This document shows, piece by piece, positions 15,687 to 23,637 of a stretch of DNA of 64,000 nucleotides. The translations under genes and the position numbers were made by a program. This DNA is from Actinomadura hallensis (GTDB lineage: Bacteria; Actinomycetota; Actinomycetes; Streptosporangiales; Streptosporangiaceae), in assembly GCF_006716765.1 (NCBI RefSeq), contig NZ_VFPO01000001.1:6448001-6512000 (forward strand). The letters run 5' to 3'. The first letter of the stretch is position 1; each line of letters opens with the position of its first letter. The notes under the pieces were generated by a model. The model had not been told where the DNA came from and did no database searches. It was given only the letters and a program-made list of their open reading frames with translations.

Positions 15687-16562
15687 GTGACCAGTCCCTT
15701 CGTCCGCCGGCAAAGGCTCGCCACCGAACTGCGGACCCTGCGCGAAGAGCGCGGCATCACCGCCGACGAGCTGGCCAAACAGATCTTCCGCTCCCGCACG
15801 ACGATCTCCAAGCTGGAGAACGCCCGCTGCCGCCCCGACCTCGGCGATATATCCAACATCCTCAACGCCCTCGACGCTCCCCGCGACAGGGGCGAGAAGA
15901 TTTTCAAGATCGCACGCCAGGCGGCGCAGCGAGGATGGTGGGACACTTACGGAGATGCCATGGGTGACCGGCAGCGCATCTACGCCAATATCGAGTCCGG
16001 GGCTGCGACAATTCGCGGCTACAACCAATTCGTTATCCCTGGACTTCTGCAGACGCCAGAGTTCATCAAGGCTCTCATCAAGCTAGATGAAGCGGATGGC
16101 CCTCCCAAGTACAATCCAGAGCGGATGCTCGATGGACGACGCATGCGTCAGGCATCCGCCCTCCGCGCAGATGGGCCGTATTACGAAATCGTGATGGACG
16201 AGTTCGTTCTGCGTCGACTGGCGGTTCCCCCTGGCATCATGAGCGATCAACTCCGCTATCTAGTAACGACAGTTTCAGCGAACCCTCGAATCACGGTACG
16301 CGTACTCCCGTTCAACGCCCGAATCAAAGGTGGATTCTCCGCCAGGTCGTCCTTCACGATCTATACCTTCCCAGATCCCGAAGACCCTGTGATCGCCCTA
16401 GCAGACACGGTCAACGCTGATGTCGTTCACATCGATCCAGAGGATGTCAGACGCTATGTGGAGATGTACGATCGCATCAAGGGCGCCTCCCTCTCGACCG
16501 TCAGCAGCCTCACACTCCTGGAGAACGTGGCCAGCGAGCTGACTGACCTGGCAGGATCGTAA
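15687..16562 (+). CDS. XRE-family regulator with DUF5753 domain
   Basis: A 291-aa protein. The N-terminal helix-turn-helix (about residues 8-65) includes ITADELAKQIFRSRTTISKLEN. The DUF5753 domain (about 100-285) shows the usual WWDTY, IPGLLQTPEF and FPDPEDP segments. A CGGAGG ribosome site precedes the GTG start. Base composition becomes noticeably richer in A and T in the second half, unlike the flanking core genes. The gene is followed after two bases by a DUF397 gene. In this widespread actinomycete pair, DUF397 proteins are thought to interact with the XRE partner (Scr1/Scr2-type systems). Confidence 0.92.
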   Translation: MTSPFVRRQRLATELRTLREERGITADELAKQIFRSRTTISKLENARCRPDLGDISNILNALDAPRDRGEKIFKIARQAAQRGWWDTYGDAMGDRQRIYANIESGAATIRGYNQFVIPGLLQTPEFIKALIKLDEADGPPKYNPERMLDGRRMRQASALRADGPYYEIVMDEFVLRRLAVPPGIMSDQLRYLVTTVSANPRITVRVLPFNARIKGGFSARSSFTIYTFPDPEDPVIALADTVNADVVHIDPEDVRRYVEMYDRIKGASLSTVSSLTLLENVASELTDLAGS

Positions 16563-16564
16563 GC

Positions 16565-16759
16565 ATGACGACTCCATACACCCATTGGCGCAAGTCCAGC
16601 CACAGCGCCCCCAACGGCGAGTGCGTAGAGGTGGGCCGTTCTCCCCACGGCACCATCGGCGTACGCGACACCAAGGAAGGCACCAACAGCCCCATCCTGA
16701 ACTTCACTCGCCCTGAATGGGCCGCCTTCCTCAATGCCGTCCGCTCGATCAAAGCGTGA
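16565..16759 (+). CDS. DUF397 domain-containing protein (first copy)
   Basis: A 64-aa protein matching DUF397: WRKSSHSAPNGECVEVG, then an aspartate-containing VRDTKEG segment and the terminal FTRPEWAAFLNAVRS. It begins two bases after the XRE gene, so the two form an operon. It is very similar to the second copy at 17232, above all from GRSPHG onward. Family members act as small partner proteins of XRE/DUF5753 regulators. Confidence 0.92.
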   Translation: MTTPYTHWRKSSHSAPNGECVEVGRSPHGTIGVRDTKEGTNSPILNFTRPEWAAFLNAVRSIKA

Positions 16760-16959
16760 CCAGATCGACCGAGCCCCAAAAACGAAACGCCATCGGCCTA
16801 TTCTGAAAGTACATGAATACGTACCCTGATACGGGTTGTGCATCGGTTGGGCGTCACCCCCGAAAAGGGACGCCCAACCCGGCGGCTCACGCCATCCCAA
16901 GCTCAAGATCCGAGATATAGGCGGCGATTGGTCCCGCTTCGGCTGACCGCTCAGGACGG

Positions 16960-17219
16960 TCGAGATGACTCGAGTTCCTACCACTGGACGTCCGCCTCTC
17001 GCCTGGCCGACTTCCGACGTCTGCATACACCATCTACTCGTTTCCCGATCCGGAGGACCCGCAACTGGTGTACCCGAGATCGGCAACTGCCTGATTCACA
17101 CGACTCCCGGTGAGGTGGCAGGGTATGAACGTCTACATGACCCTCTCCAACAGGCAGCACTGCCCGCCCTGGAGAGCCTTCTCTTCTGACGGTGACGGCC
17201 GACCGGCTGAACGAACAGG
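16960..17219 (+). pseudogene. Decayed fragment of a second XRE/DUF5753 gene
   Basis: Only the C-terminal end of a DUF5753 domain is recognisable, split between frames. IYTFPDPEDP-like residues near 17020-17060 are followed in another frame by GEVAGYERLHDPLQQAAL (about 17110-17160), and then in a third frame by ADRLNEQAGP with a stop just before the second DUF397 gene. The N-terminal HTH is gone. Together with the second DUF397 gene it records a tandem copy of the cassette that lost its regulator. Confidence 0.65.
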
Positions 17220-17231
17220 CAGGCCCTTAAC

Positions 17232-17426
17232 GTGAAGCAGCAGTACAGCGGCTGGCGCAAGTCGCCCCACAGCGTCCCGGATTCCGACTGCGTGGAAGTC
17301 GGCCGCTCCCCCCACGGCACCATCGGCGTACGCGACACCAAGGAAGGCACCACCGGCCCCATCCTGGACTTCACTCGCCCCGAGTGGGCTGCCTTCCTCA
17401 ATATCGTCCGCTCGATCAAGGCGTAA
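17232..17426 (+). CDS. DUF397 domain-containing protein (second copy)
   Basis: A 64-aa DUF397 protein with GWRKSPHSVPDSDCVEVG, VRDTKEGTTG and FTRPEWAAFLNIVRS. It is nearly identical to the copy at 16565 over its second half. Its expected XRE partner immediately upstream is a broken remnant, so it is either orphaned or works with the intact regulator at 15687. No strong ribosome site precedes the GTG. Confidence 0.88.
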   Translation: MKQQYSGWRKSPHSVPDSDCVEVGRSPHGTIGVRDTKEGTTGPILDFTRPEWAAFLNIVRSIKA

Positions 17427-17516
17427 TCGGCATCGACCGAGCCTCGAGTGCACGAAGTGTCCTCAGCTCAGGCTGAAGGGGATCCCGTGGCCCAAGTCAG
17501 GTTGGTAGCTGGTGGG

Positions 17517-18065
17517 TCAGGTTTCTGCAGGCCAGCGGTCCTCTATGCGTAGTTGGATCAGGGCGGCGTGGGAGAGGGGGATGGCGGAATTCGAGACGTC
17601 GGCGTTGGTGGTGTAGTCGAGTAGCACCACGTCGTTCTTGGTGCGTAGTTGCTCGATCAGGTCGGCTACGCGGTTTTCGAGGACCCAGCGGTAGGTCGGC
17701 AGGTAGATCTGGCGGCGGGCCGTCTCGTAGGGGAGTAGTCGGTCGCCGTGCAGGCCGGTGCGGTGGCCCTGGACGGGGCCGTAGCGGCGCACTGTTCGTT
17801 TTAGGGCCTTCATCGTGTTGATCTCGAGCTTTGAGGGGTCGACGTCGACGTCCTTGAAGACTTTGAGGGCCTGCCAGATCCCCTCCACCGACTGGCTGAT
17901 CACGCCGTCGCTGTAGGGGACCGGGATGCCGCCGTGCGGATAGAACGGGCTCAGCCGCACCCACGGCTCCGGCGCCTTGGAGGTCACGTCGATGATCTCC
18001 GCGTCGGGGAACTCGGCGCGTAGCGATGCCGGCCTGCGGCGACGGCTGGCGACATGGATCGGCAC
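17517..18065 (-). CDS. Conserved hypothetical protein with NADAR-like features (DUF6939 type)
   Basis: A 182-aa protein. The GTG at 18065 is chosen because AGGAGGGG lies just upstream; the open frame continues to 18146 without support. The segment SPFYPHGGIPVP followed by QSVEGIWQALKVF resembles the NADAR fold (ADP-ribose N-glycosidases), where a vE-x-x-xQ-x-x-K motif is conserved. NDVVLLDYTTNADV near the C-terminus is a strand-rich end. I believe these actinomycete proteins are labelled DUF6939. NADAR activity is an inference and could be wrong. Confidence 0.7.
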   Translation of the reverse strand: MPIHVASRRRRPASLRAEFPDAEIIDVTSKAPEPWVRLSPFYPHGGIPVPYSDGVISQSVEGIWQALKVFKDVDVDPSKLEINTMKALKRTVRRYGPVQGHRTGLHGDRLLPYETARRQIYLPTYRWVLENRVADLIEQLRTKNDVVLLDYTTNADVSNSAIPLSHAALIQLRIEDRWPAET

Positions 18066-18121
18066 TGGCCCCTCCTGCCTCGGGCAACACAAGCCGCCAG
18101 TATCGCCAGGGCCACTGACGG

Positions 18122-18607
18122 TTAGGGGTCGCGGTGGTGGTGCCACCAGTGGTGGATTGTTTCTAGGTCGCGGGTGAAGGTTGGGTCTGGTTGGGGCGTT
18201 TTGGTGGTGGGGGCTGTGAGGATTTTTTGGCGGCCGTTGGTCAGGGTCACTCTTGTTCGCCAGTAGCGGCCTCGGCGTATCGGGGTTATGGCGGTGATGG
18301 TGTTCCAGGGGATCAGGCGGGTGCGTAGTTCTCTATTGATCAGGCCTTGTGGTGTGAGGCGGGTTTCCGCGGTTCGGTAGATGTGGCGGTTGAGGAGGCC
18401 GGCGCCTGCCAGGGCCAGGCCGGTGATGACAAAGGCCAGGTTCAGGGCCAGCAGGACGCGGTCCGGGTCTTGGGTGGTGGCTCGCAGTGCCAGTTGGGCA
18501 AGGCCGATGGTGGCTTCCAGGACGCCGATCACCACCAGCGCCCAACTGGCTTTCAGGTAGAGGCCGCCAGGGCGCATGCGGAAGCTGGGGCCGGTCGTTT
18601 CTGTCAT
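18122..18607 (-). CDS. Membrane protein with bacterial PH-like domain
   Basis: A 161-aa protein. Two hydrophobic helices (about residues 19-43 and 52-72) are followed by a beta-rich region (RLTPQGLINRELRTRLIPWNTITAITPIRR) typical of the bPH domain, and a His- and Trp-rich tail. It reads in the same direction as the hemerythrin gene upstream, ten bases away. Function unknown. Confidence 0.75.
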   Translation of the reverse strand: MTETTGPSFRMRPGGLYLKASWALVVIGVLEATIGLAQLALRATTQDPDRVLLALNLAFVITGLALAGAGLLNRHIYRTAETRLTPQGLINRELRTRLIPWNTITAITPIRRGRYWRTRVTLTNGRQKILTAPTTKTPQPDPTFTRDLETIHHWWHHHRDP

Positions 18608-18616
18608 CGGTGCTTT

Positions 18617-19087
18617 TTATAGGGGGCCTAGGGCGGTCTTGGGGTGGGTGTCCAGGGTCAGTGTCTCTAGGACGGTCAGGAGCCGGCGTTCTTCGTATCT
18701 GAAGTGCGACTCCATGATCGCTGACAGGCCCTCCAGGTGGCGGTCCAGTTCCGAGGGTGGGGCGGCTCGGGCCACGGCGGCCTGAAGGGCGGTCAGTAGG
18801 TGCTCGATCATCGAGTGGTCCTGCTGCAGGTAGTGGAGTGTCTCCCGCAGTTCGGGGTGCTGTTCGGCGATCACGGGGAAAAGTTCGCGGTCCTCGCCCT
18901 CGTGGTGGGCGGTCAAGGCGCTGCAGAGACCGTGGCAGAACAGCAGGAGGTCTCGTGTGGCCGGTTCGGCGGGTTCTCCCGCGGCCACCGCTTCCCGGGT
19001 CACGGTCAACGCTTCGCGGAGCCTGTCGTGCACGCGGCGAAGCTCTCGGCTCCAGGCGACCAGCCTGGTCTTCTCGCCCTCACCCAC
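18617..19087 (-). CDS. Hemerythrin-like HHE domain protein
   Basis: A 156-aa four-helix protein with the di-iron ligand set expected of hemerythrins: FCHGLCSALTAHHEGED, LQQDHSMIEH and SHFRYEE. It would bind oxygen, nitric oxide or serve as an iron-based sensor. The GTG start opens with MGEGEKTRLVAWSREL. It lies just upstream of the PH-like membrane protein on the same strand. Confidence 0.88.
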   Translation of the reverse strand: MGEGEKTRLVAWSRELRRVHDRLREALTVTREAVAAGEPAEPATRDLLLFCHGLCSALTAHHEGEDRELFPVIAEQHPELRETLHYLQQDHSMIEHLLTALQAAVARAAPPSELDRHLEGLSAIMESHFRYEERRLLTVLETLTLDTHPKTALGPL

Positions 19088-19234
19088 GGGTGACGGGCGA
19101 AGGTGCGACGATCATCATCGTCTGGTCCCTTCGGTCCGGCGCCTCCATGCCTGGCACGGCCTGCCACCGGCACGCGACGCTGAGGCAGAAATTACCACGA
19201 ACCGTGCGCGCGTCGAGAGACGAGGAACGCGGCG

Positions 19235-19891
19235 TCAGGGGGTGGGGGTCACCAGACCTGATTCGTAGGCCAGGACCACCAGTTGGGCGCGGTCGCGGAC
19301 GTGGAGTTTGGTCATGGCCCGGTTGACGTGGGTCTTGGCGGTCGCGGGGCTGATCACCATGCGGGCGGCGATCTGGTCGTTGGACAGTCCTCTGGCGACC
19401 AGGGCGACGGCCTCGCGTTCGCGGGGGGTCAGTTCTTCCAGGTCCGTTCCGGACGCGGTGAGGGGCTGGGTGACGTACCGGTCGATCAGGCGCCGGGTGA
19501 TCGAGGGGGCCAGGAGCGCGTCGCCGCGTGCGGCGACGCGGATGGAGTGGAGGAAGTCCTCCGGCTGGATGTCCTTGACGAGGAAACCGGCGGCCCCGGC
19601 GCGCAGTGCTTCCAGGACGTACTCGTCCATGCCGTAGTTGGTCAGGATGACGACGTGGAGTCCCGTCAGGGACGGGTCCGCGGCGATGCGGCGTGTGGTC
19701 TCGATGCCGTCGAGGACGGGCATCTGGATGTCGACGAGCGCGATGTCGGGGAGGTGCTCGCGGGCCAGCGCGAGGGCCTCCCGTCCGTCGGCGGCCTCGG
19801 CCACGACCTCGATGTCGTCCTCCAGGTCGATGAGCGCCCGGAATCCGCTGCGGACGAGCGGCTGGTCGTCGACCAGCAGGACCCGGATCAT
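19235..19891 (-). CDS. NarL/LuxR-family two-component response regulator
   Basis: A 218-aa regulator. The receiver domain (residues 1-120) has the acidic pair DD at 8-9, phospho-acceptor Asp54 in VDIQMPVLDG, and Lys105-type VKDIQPEDF. The C-terminal LuxR helix-turn-helix includes LTPREREAVALVARGLSNDQIA and TAKTHVNRAMTKL. The start overlaps the end of the histidine kinase gene by four bases, so the two make a co-expressed pair. Signal and targets are unknown. Confidence 0.95.
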   Translation of the reverse strand: MIRVLLVDDQPLVRSGFRALIDLEDDIEVVAEAADGREALALAREHLPDIALVDIQMPVLDGIETTRRIAADPSLTGLHVVILTNYGMDEYVLEALRAGAAGFLVKDIQPEDFLHSIRVAARGDALLAPSITRRLIDRYVTQPLTASGTDLEELTPREREAVALVARGLSNDQIAARMVISPATAKTHVNRAMTKLHVRDRAQLVVLAYESGLVTPTP

Positions 19892-21015
19892 GACGTCCCT
19901 CCCACGGGGAGTTCGGCCTGGACGGAGAAGCCGCCTTCGGGGCGCGGTTCGGCGCTCAGCCGGCCGCCCAGGGCGGCGACCCGTTCGCGCATGCCCTGCA
20001 GTCCGACGCCGGGTTCCACGGCGGTGCCGGGTGCGGCCTTGCCGTTGTCGTCGATGCGCACCACCAGGGATTTGGGACGGCGCTCAATCCGGATGGCCGC
20101 GGTGGCGGCGCCGGAGTGCCGGAGGGTGTTGGTGAGTGATTCCTGCACGATGCGGTAGACGGTCCGGTCCACCGCGGCCGGGACGTCCTGTCGTTGTCCC
20201 TCGATCGTCAGTGTCGTGTCCAGGCCGGTCGCGCGGGCGCGTTCCACGAGTTCCGGGACGTGGTCGACTCCGCGCGGGGGTGCGGTGTCGTCGTCGCGCA
20301 GCGCCTCCAGGGTCGCGCGCAGTTCGCGGGTCGCCTCCCGGCCGGCCTCCTGGATCGCGATGAGGGCGTCCGGCACCTGTTCGCCGCGGCGCCGGGCCAC
20401 GTGGACGGCGGCCTCCGCCTGCACCTTGATGATCGAGATCTGGTGGGTGAGGGAGTCGTGCAGTTCGCGTGCGATGCGGAGCCGTTCCTCGTCGGCGCGG
20501 CGCCGCGCGGTCTCCTCGCGGGTGCGTTCGGCCTCCTCCGCCCGCCGCTCGGCCTGCCGCAGCGCCTCGCCCGCCGCTCCGGCGGCGATCAGCCAGGCCA
20601 GTTCGAGGACGCCCCGGGCCTGTGTGAAGGCCTCGCCGGTGTCGTGCAGGCCGGAGGCCATGGCCGCGAGTGGGAGGAGCGCCAGGACGATCAGGCTCGT
20701 CGTCACCGCGGCGAGGCGGTGTCCCGCCCGGACGGTGGCGTACACCGCGATCAGGTACGCCACCGCGGGGACGTCGAAGCCCGCCGCCTGGTGGCCCGCC
20801 GCGCACAGCCCGGTGAACACCAGGACCGGGACGGGTGCGCGACGGCGCGCGGCCAGCGCCAGACCTCCGGCGGCCAGCAGCGCGTAGCCGAGCGCGTCGC
20901 GGCCGGTGGCGGGCTGAGGCCCGGAGAGGCCGGTGATCAGAAGCGTCGCCGCGACGGAGACGGCGATCGCCCAGTCGATGGCAGCGGCCCGCAGGCGGAG
21001 CCGTCCAGTCCTCAT
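19888..21015 (-). CDS. Sensor histidine kinase, HisKA_3 type
   Basis: A 375-aa kinase. Four to six hydrophobic segments occupy residues 12-125. The dimerisation and phospho-acceptor region has His186 in RIARELHDSLTHQ. The ATPase domain shows the N-box QESLTNTLRHS, then DDNGK and GVGLQGMRERV. It is the partner of the NarL-type regulator that it overlaps. This HisKA_3/DUF-type membrane kinase group is common in actinomycetes. Confidence 0.94.
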   Translation of the reverse strand: MRTGRLRLRAAAIDWAIAVSVAATLLITGLSGPQPATGRDALGYALLAAGGLALAARRRAPVPVLVFTGLCAAGHQAAGFDVPAVAYLIAVYATVRAGHRLAAVTTSLIVLALLPLAAMASGLHDTGEAFTQARGVLELAWLIAAGAAGEALRQAERRAEEAERTREETARRRADEERLRIARELHDSLTHQISIIKVQAEAAVHVARRRGEQVPDALIAIQEAGREATRELRATLEALRDDDTAPPRGVDHVPELVERARATGLDTTLTIEGQRQDVPAAVDRTVYRIVQESLTNTLRHSGAATAAIRIERRPKSLVVRIDDNGKAAPGTAVEPGVGLQGMRERVAALGGRLSAEPRPEGGFSVQAELPVGGTS

Positions 21016-21229
21016 GGGCGCACCCTAACCGGATGCCCGCTCGGTGCGGCTCCTGCGCGCGGACGATCGTCCGGCTACCGCGAACGCGGTATCCGGGCCG
21101 CCTCTGCGGCGCGGGCGGACGGCCGGCGGCGGCGCCGGCGGCAGCGCGAAGTGACTCCGCCTGCTGGACGACCGGCGGCGGGTCCGGCGCCCATCATCGG
21201 ACGACGTCCTGAAACCGGAAGGAGTCCTC

Positions 21230-21574
21230 ATGTTCATCCAGCATGTGCTCGCGGTCGCCGCCTACGCCATGAGCGCCGGGCGGCTCGGTGCGAGTGTCGC
21301 CGGGCTGACCGGGCTGGCCGGCGTGATCATCGGTGGGCTGGCGCTGGCCCGCCCCACCGGCCGCCGCGGCATCGGCGGCGGGCGGAACGGGGCCGCCGCC
21401 GCTCTGACGGCCGGGCTGATCGGCCTCGTTCTCGGCGGGCTGGTCGCGGCCACGGCGGAGGGCGGAGTCGGTAGCGGCAACGGGCTCGGCGGAGCCTTCG
21501 TGGCCCTGGTCTTGGGGCTGGTCGCCACGGTCCTCGGCGGGCTCGCGCTGGCCCGTGTCCGCCGCACCGGCTGA
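21230..21574 (+). CDS. Small glycine-rich membrane protein (DUF6223-like)
   Basis: A 114-aa protein made of three hydrophobic glycine-rich segments (about residues 20-42, 54-74 and 86-107) linked by arginine-rich loops such as RPTGRRG. A GGAAGGAG ribosome site precedes the ATG. It lies between the two-component system and the marR gene and is transcribed away from the kinase. I think it is the family called DUF6223, but this is from memory of the pattern only. Confidence 0.65.
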   Translation: MFIQHVLAVAAYAMSAGRLGASVAGLTGLAGVIIGGLALARPTGRRGIGGGRNGAAAALTAGLIGLVLGGLVAATAEGGVGSGNGLGGAFVALVLGLVATVLGGLALARVRRTG

Positions 21575-21597
21575 CCCGGCGGGCGGGGGGGACGACT

Positions 21598-22047
21598 TCA
21601 GCGGGCGTGGTGTTCCGTCAGGCGGGTCAGGAGGGTGGTGAGCTGGGCTCGTTCCGCCTTGGTCAGGGGGGCCAGCAGGTCGTCCTGGATCTGGTCGACC
21701 ACTTCTTGCAGTTCCTCCAGGTGGCGGGTGCCTTCCGGGGTGAGGGTGATGATGTTGCGGCGACGGTCGGACGGGTCCGGGGTGCGTTCGATCAGCTTCT
21801 TGGCCGCGAGTTCGTTGAGGGCGGCGACCACGTCGCTGCGGTCGATGCCGGTGTGGCGGCCCAGGTCGGCCTGGCTGGACGGGCCGTACTCGTCCAGGGC
21901 GGCCAGCAGGCGGAAGTGGTAGCCGCGGGCGCCGGCGGCGGCGAAACGTTCGCTGACCAGGCGGTGGCTGTGCATGGACGCCAGGTTGAGCAGCCAGCTC
22001 GGGGCGTGCCGGAGGCGGGTGGGCGTCCGGGCGTCGGCCTTCATCAT
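21598..22047 (-). CDS. MarR-family transcriptional regulator
   Basis: A 149-aa winged-helix regulator. Recognition region: SQADLGRHTGIDRSDVVAAL; wing: RTPDPSDRRRNIITLTPEG, with the family's Asp-Arg pair. It is divergent from the SnoaL/epoxide hydrolase operon. The 86 bases between them hold two palindromes that probably are its operators, so it likely represses both itself and that operon. Confidence 0.93.
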   Translation of the reverse strand: MMKADARTPTRLRHAPSWLLNLASMHSHRLVSERFAAAGARGYHFRLLAALDEYGPSSQADLGRHTGIDRSDVVAALNELAAKKLIERTPDPSDRRRNIITLTPEGTRHLEELQEVVDQIQDDLLAPLTKAERAQLTTLLTRLTEHHAR

Positions 22048-22078
22048 GCCGATCAGTGTACGCGGGTTGTTGGTGCCG

Positions 22079-22098
22079 CCAACGATATGTATCGTTGG
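22079..22098. promoter_or_regulatory. Palindromic operator 1 between marR and SnoaL gene
   Basis: Perfect inverted repeat with 9-base arms, CCAACGATA / TATCGTTGG, around TG. This is the size and form of a MarR-family binding site. Its centre is 20 bases from the second palindrome. Confidence 0.72.
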
Positions 22099-22101
22099 TT
22101 A

Positions 22102-22115
22102 AGCCAATGTTGGCT
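22102..22115. promoter_or_regulatory. Palindromic operator 2 between marR and SnoaL gene
   Basis: Inverted repeat AGCCAA / TTGGCT around TG, sharing the CCAA-N-TTGG core with operator 1. The centres are exactly 20 bases apart, about two helical turns, placing both on one DNA face. Confidence 0.6.
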
Positions 22116-22133
22116 CTACCAATGGAGTAGCCC

Positions 22134-22517
22134 GTGAACGATCGAGACGAGCTGTCCCTGCTGGTCAGCCGGCTGGGACGGTGGTTGGACGAGAAGAGCC
22201 CCGGCGACGGCCGTGCGCTCTTCACCGAGGACGCGGAGGTCCACACGCTGGGCGGGGTCTCCAAAGGCGTCGACGCCCTGGTCGAGCAGGCGCGCCGCAA
22301 TCACCAGGTGCCGACCCAGCACTTCGTCACCGACCCGCTCGTGGAGGTGGACGGCGACCAGGCCACCATCGAGGCGAACCTCCTCGTCGTGTTCGTGAAG
22401 GACGAAGGTCTACGGCTGCTGGGGGAGCGCTACGAGTTGAGAGCGGCTCGTACAGGAGATGGATGGCGGCTTACGCGGGTACAGGCGCGTCCTATCTGGG
22501 AGGTCGCAGGTGTCTGA
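22134..22517 (+). CDS. SnoaL/NTF2-like protein
   Basis: A 127-aa protein of the nuclear transport factor 2 fold (SnoaL_4 type): a helical start, then RALFTEDAEVHTLGGVSKGVDAL, the beta strands DGDQATIEANLLVVF, and a final DGWRLTRVQARPIWEVAG. Such folds serve as small hydrolases, cyclases or isomerases, or as non-catalytic binders. GGAG lies eight bases before the GTG start. It overlaps the following epoxide hydrolase gene by eight bases and is divergent from marR. Confidence 0.82.
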   Translation: MNDRDELSLLVSRLGRWLDEKSPGDGRALFTEDAEVHTLGGVSKGVDALVEQARRNHQVPTQHFVTDPLVEVDGDQATIEANLLVVFVKDEGLRLLGERYELRAARTGDGWRLTRVQARPIWEVAGV

Positions 22518-23637
22518 GGTGGTGCCGTTCCGGCTGAACGTCCCGCAGGCCGACCTCGATGATCTGGCCCAGCGGCTCGCCCGGACCCGGTGGCCGGACG
22601 AGCTGCCGGGCATCGGATGGGAGCACGGCATTCCGCTCGCGCGGGTCAAGGAGCTGGCCGAGCGGTGGCGGACGGTCTACGACTGGCGGGCGCAGGAGGC
22701 GAAGCTCAACGCGCTGCCGCAGTTCACGACCGAGATCGATGGGGCGAACATCCACTTCGTGCATGTGCGGTCGCCCGAGGCGGATGCGCTGCCCCTGATC
22801 ATCACGCACGGGTGGCCGAGCACGGTCGCCGACTTCCTCGACGTGATCGGGCCGCTCAGCGACCCGCGCGCCCATGGCGGCGACCCCAGGGACGCGTTCC
22901 ATCTGGTGATTCCGACGTTGCCCGGCTACACGCTGTCCGGGCCCACGCGCGAGGCCGGGTGGGACGTGAACCGGATCGCGCGTGCGTGGGCCGTGCTCAT
23001 GGACCGGCTCGGATACAGGCGGTACGGGGCGCAGGGCGGTGATTGGGGTTGGCCGATCTCCAATGCGCTTGGGACCGTCGCCAAGGACCGTGTGGTCGGT
23101 GTCCACCTGAACTATCTCGCGTCCCCACCACCCACCGGGGACGTCGAGTTGTCGGAGGACGAGCTGGAGCGGCTGGAGCGGCAGAAGGCATACGTGGCCA
23201 ATCCCGCCGGCTACTGGCAGATGCAGTCGACGCGTCCGCAGACACTGGCGTACGGGTTGACCGACTCACCTGTCGGGCAGCTCGCATGGATCGCCGACAA
23301 GGTGACGGAGTGGACCGACCCTGCGAGCGGAATCGATGACGACCGGCTGCTCACGACGGCGACGCTGTACTGGGTGACCGGCACGGCAGGCTCCTCGTCC
23401 AGGCTGCACAGGGAGAACGCCCCACGGGGCGGACCGCCGAATCCGTGTCCGGTGCCGCTCGGTGCGGCGGTGTTCGCGCACGATCTCGTCCGCCCGGTGA
23501 GGCGGCTCGTGGAGCGGGTCTACGACGTCGTCCATTGGACGGAGTTCGACCGTGGCGGGCACTTCCCGGCCGTAGAGGCACCGGACCTGCTGACTGACGA
23601 CATCCGGGCGTTCTTCCGGCTGCTCAGGGGGCGGTGA
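22510..23637 (+). CDS. Epoxide hydrolase (alpha/beta hydrolase with EHN domain)
   Basis: A 375-aa hydrolase. The N-terminal EHN region (about residues 5-110) includes LAQRLARTRWPDE and the conserved HGWPST oxyanion region. The nucleophile elbow is GGDWGWPI with the catalytic Asp, and the final catalytic His is in DRGGHFPAVEAP. The GTG start overlaps the SnoaL gene, which argues for co-translation. The 3' end overlaps the convergent SDR gene by 14 bases. Likely substrates are aromatic or alkyl epoxides; MarR control suggests a role in detoxification. Confidence 0.9.
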   Translation: MSEVVPFRLNVPQADLDDLAQRLARTRWPDELPGIGWEHGIPLARVKELAERWRTVYDWRAQEAKLNALPQFTTEIDGANIHFVHVRSPEADALPLIITHGWPSTVADFLDVIGPLSDPRAHGGDPRDAFHLVIPTLPGYTLSGPTREAGWDVNRIARAWAVLMDRLGYRRYGAQGGDWGWPISNALGTVAKDRVVGVHLNYLASPPPTGDVELSEDELERLERQKAYVANPAGYWQMQSTRPQTLAYGLTDSPVGQLAWIADKVTEWTDPASGIDDDRLLTTATLYWVTGTAGSSSRLHRENAPRGGPPNPCPVPLGAAVFAHDLVRPVRRLVERVYDVVHWTEFDRGGHFPAVEAPDLLTDDIRAFFRLLRGR

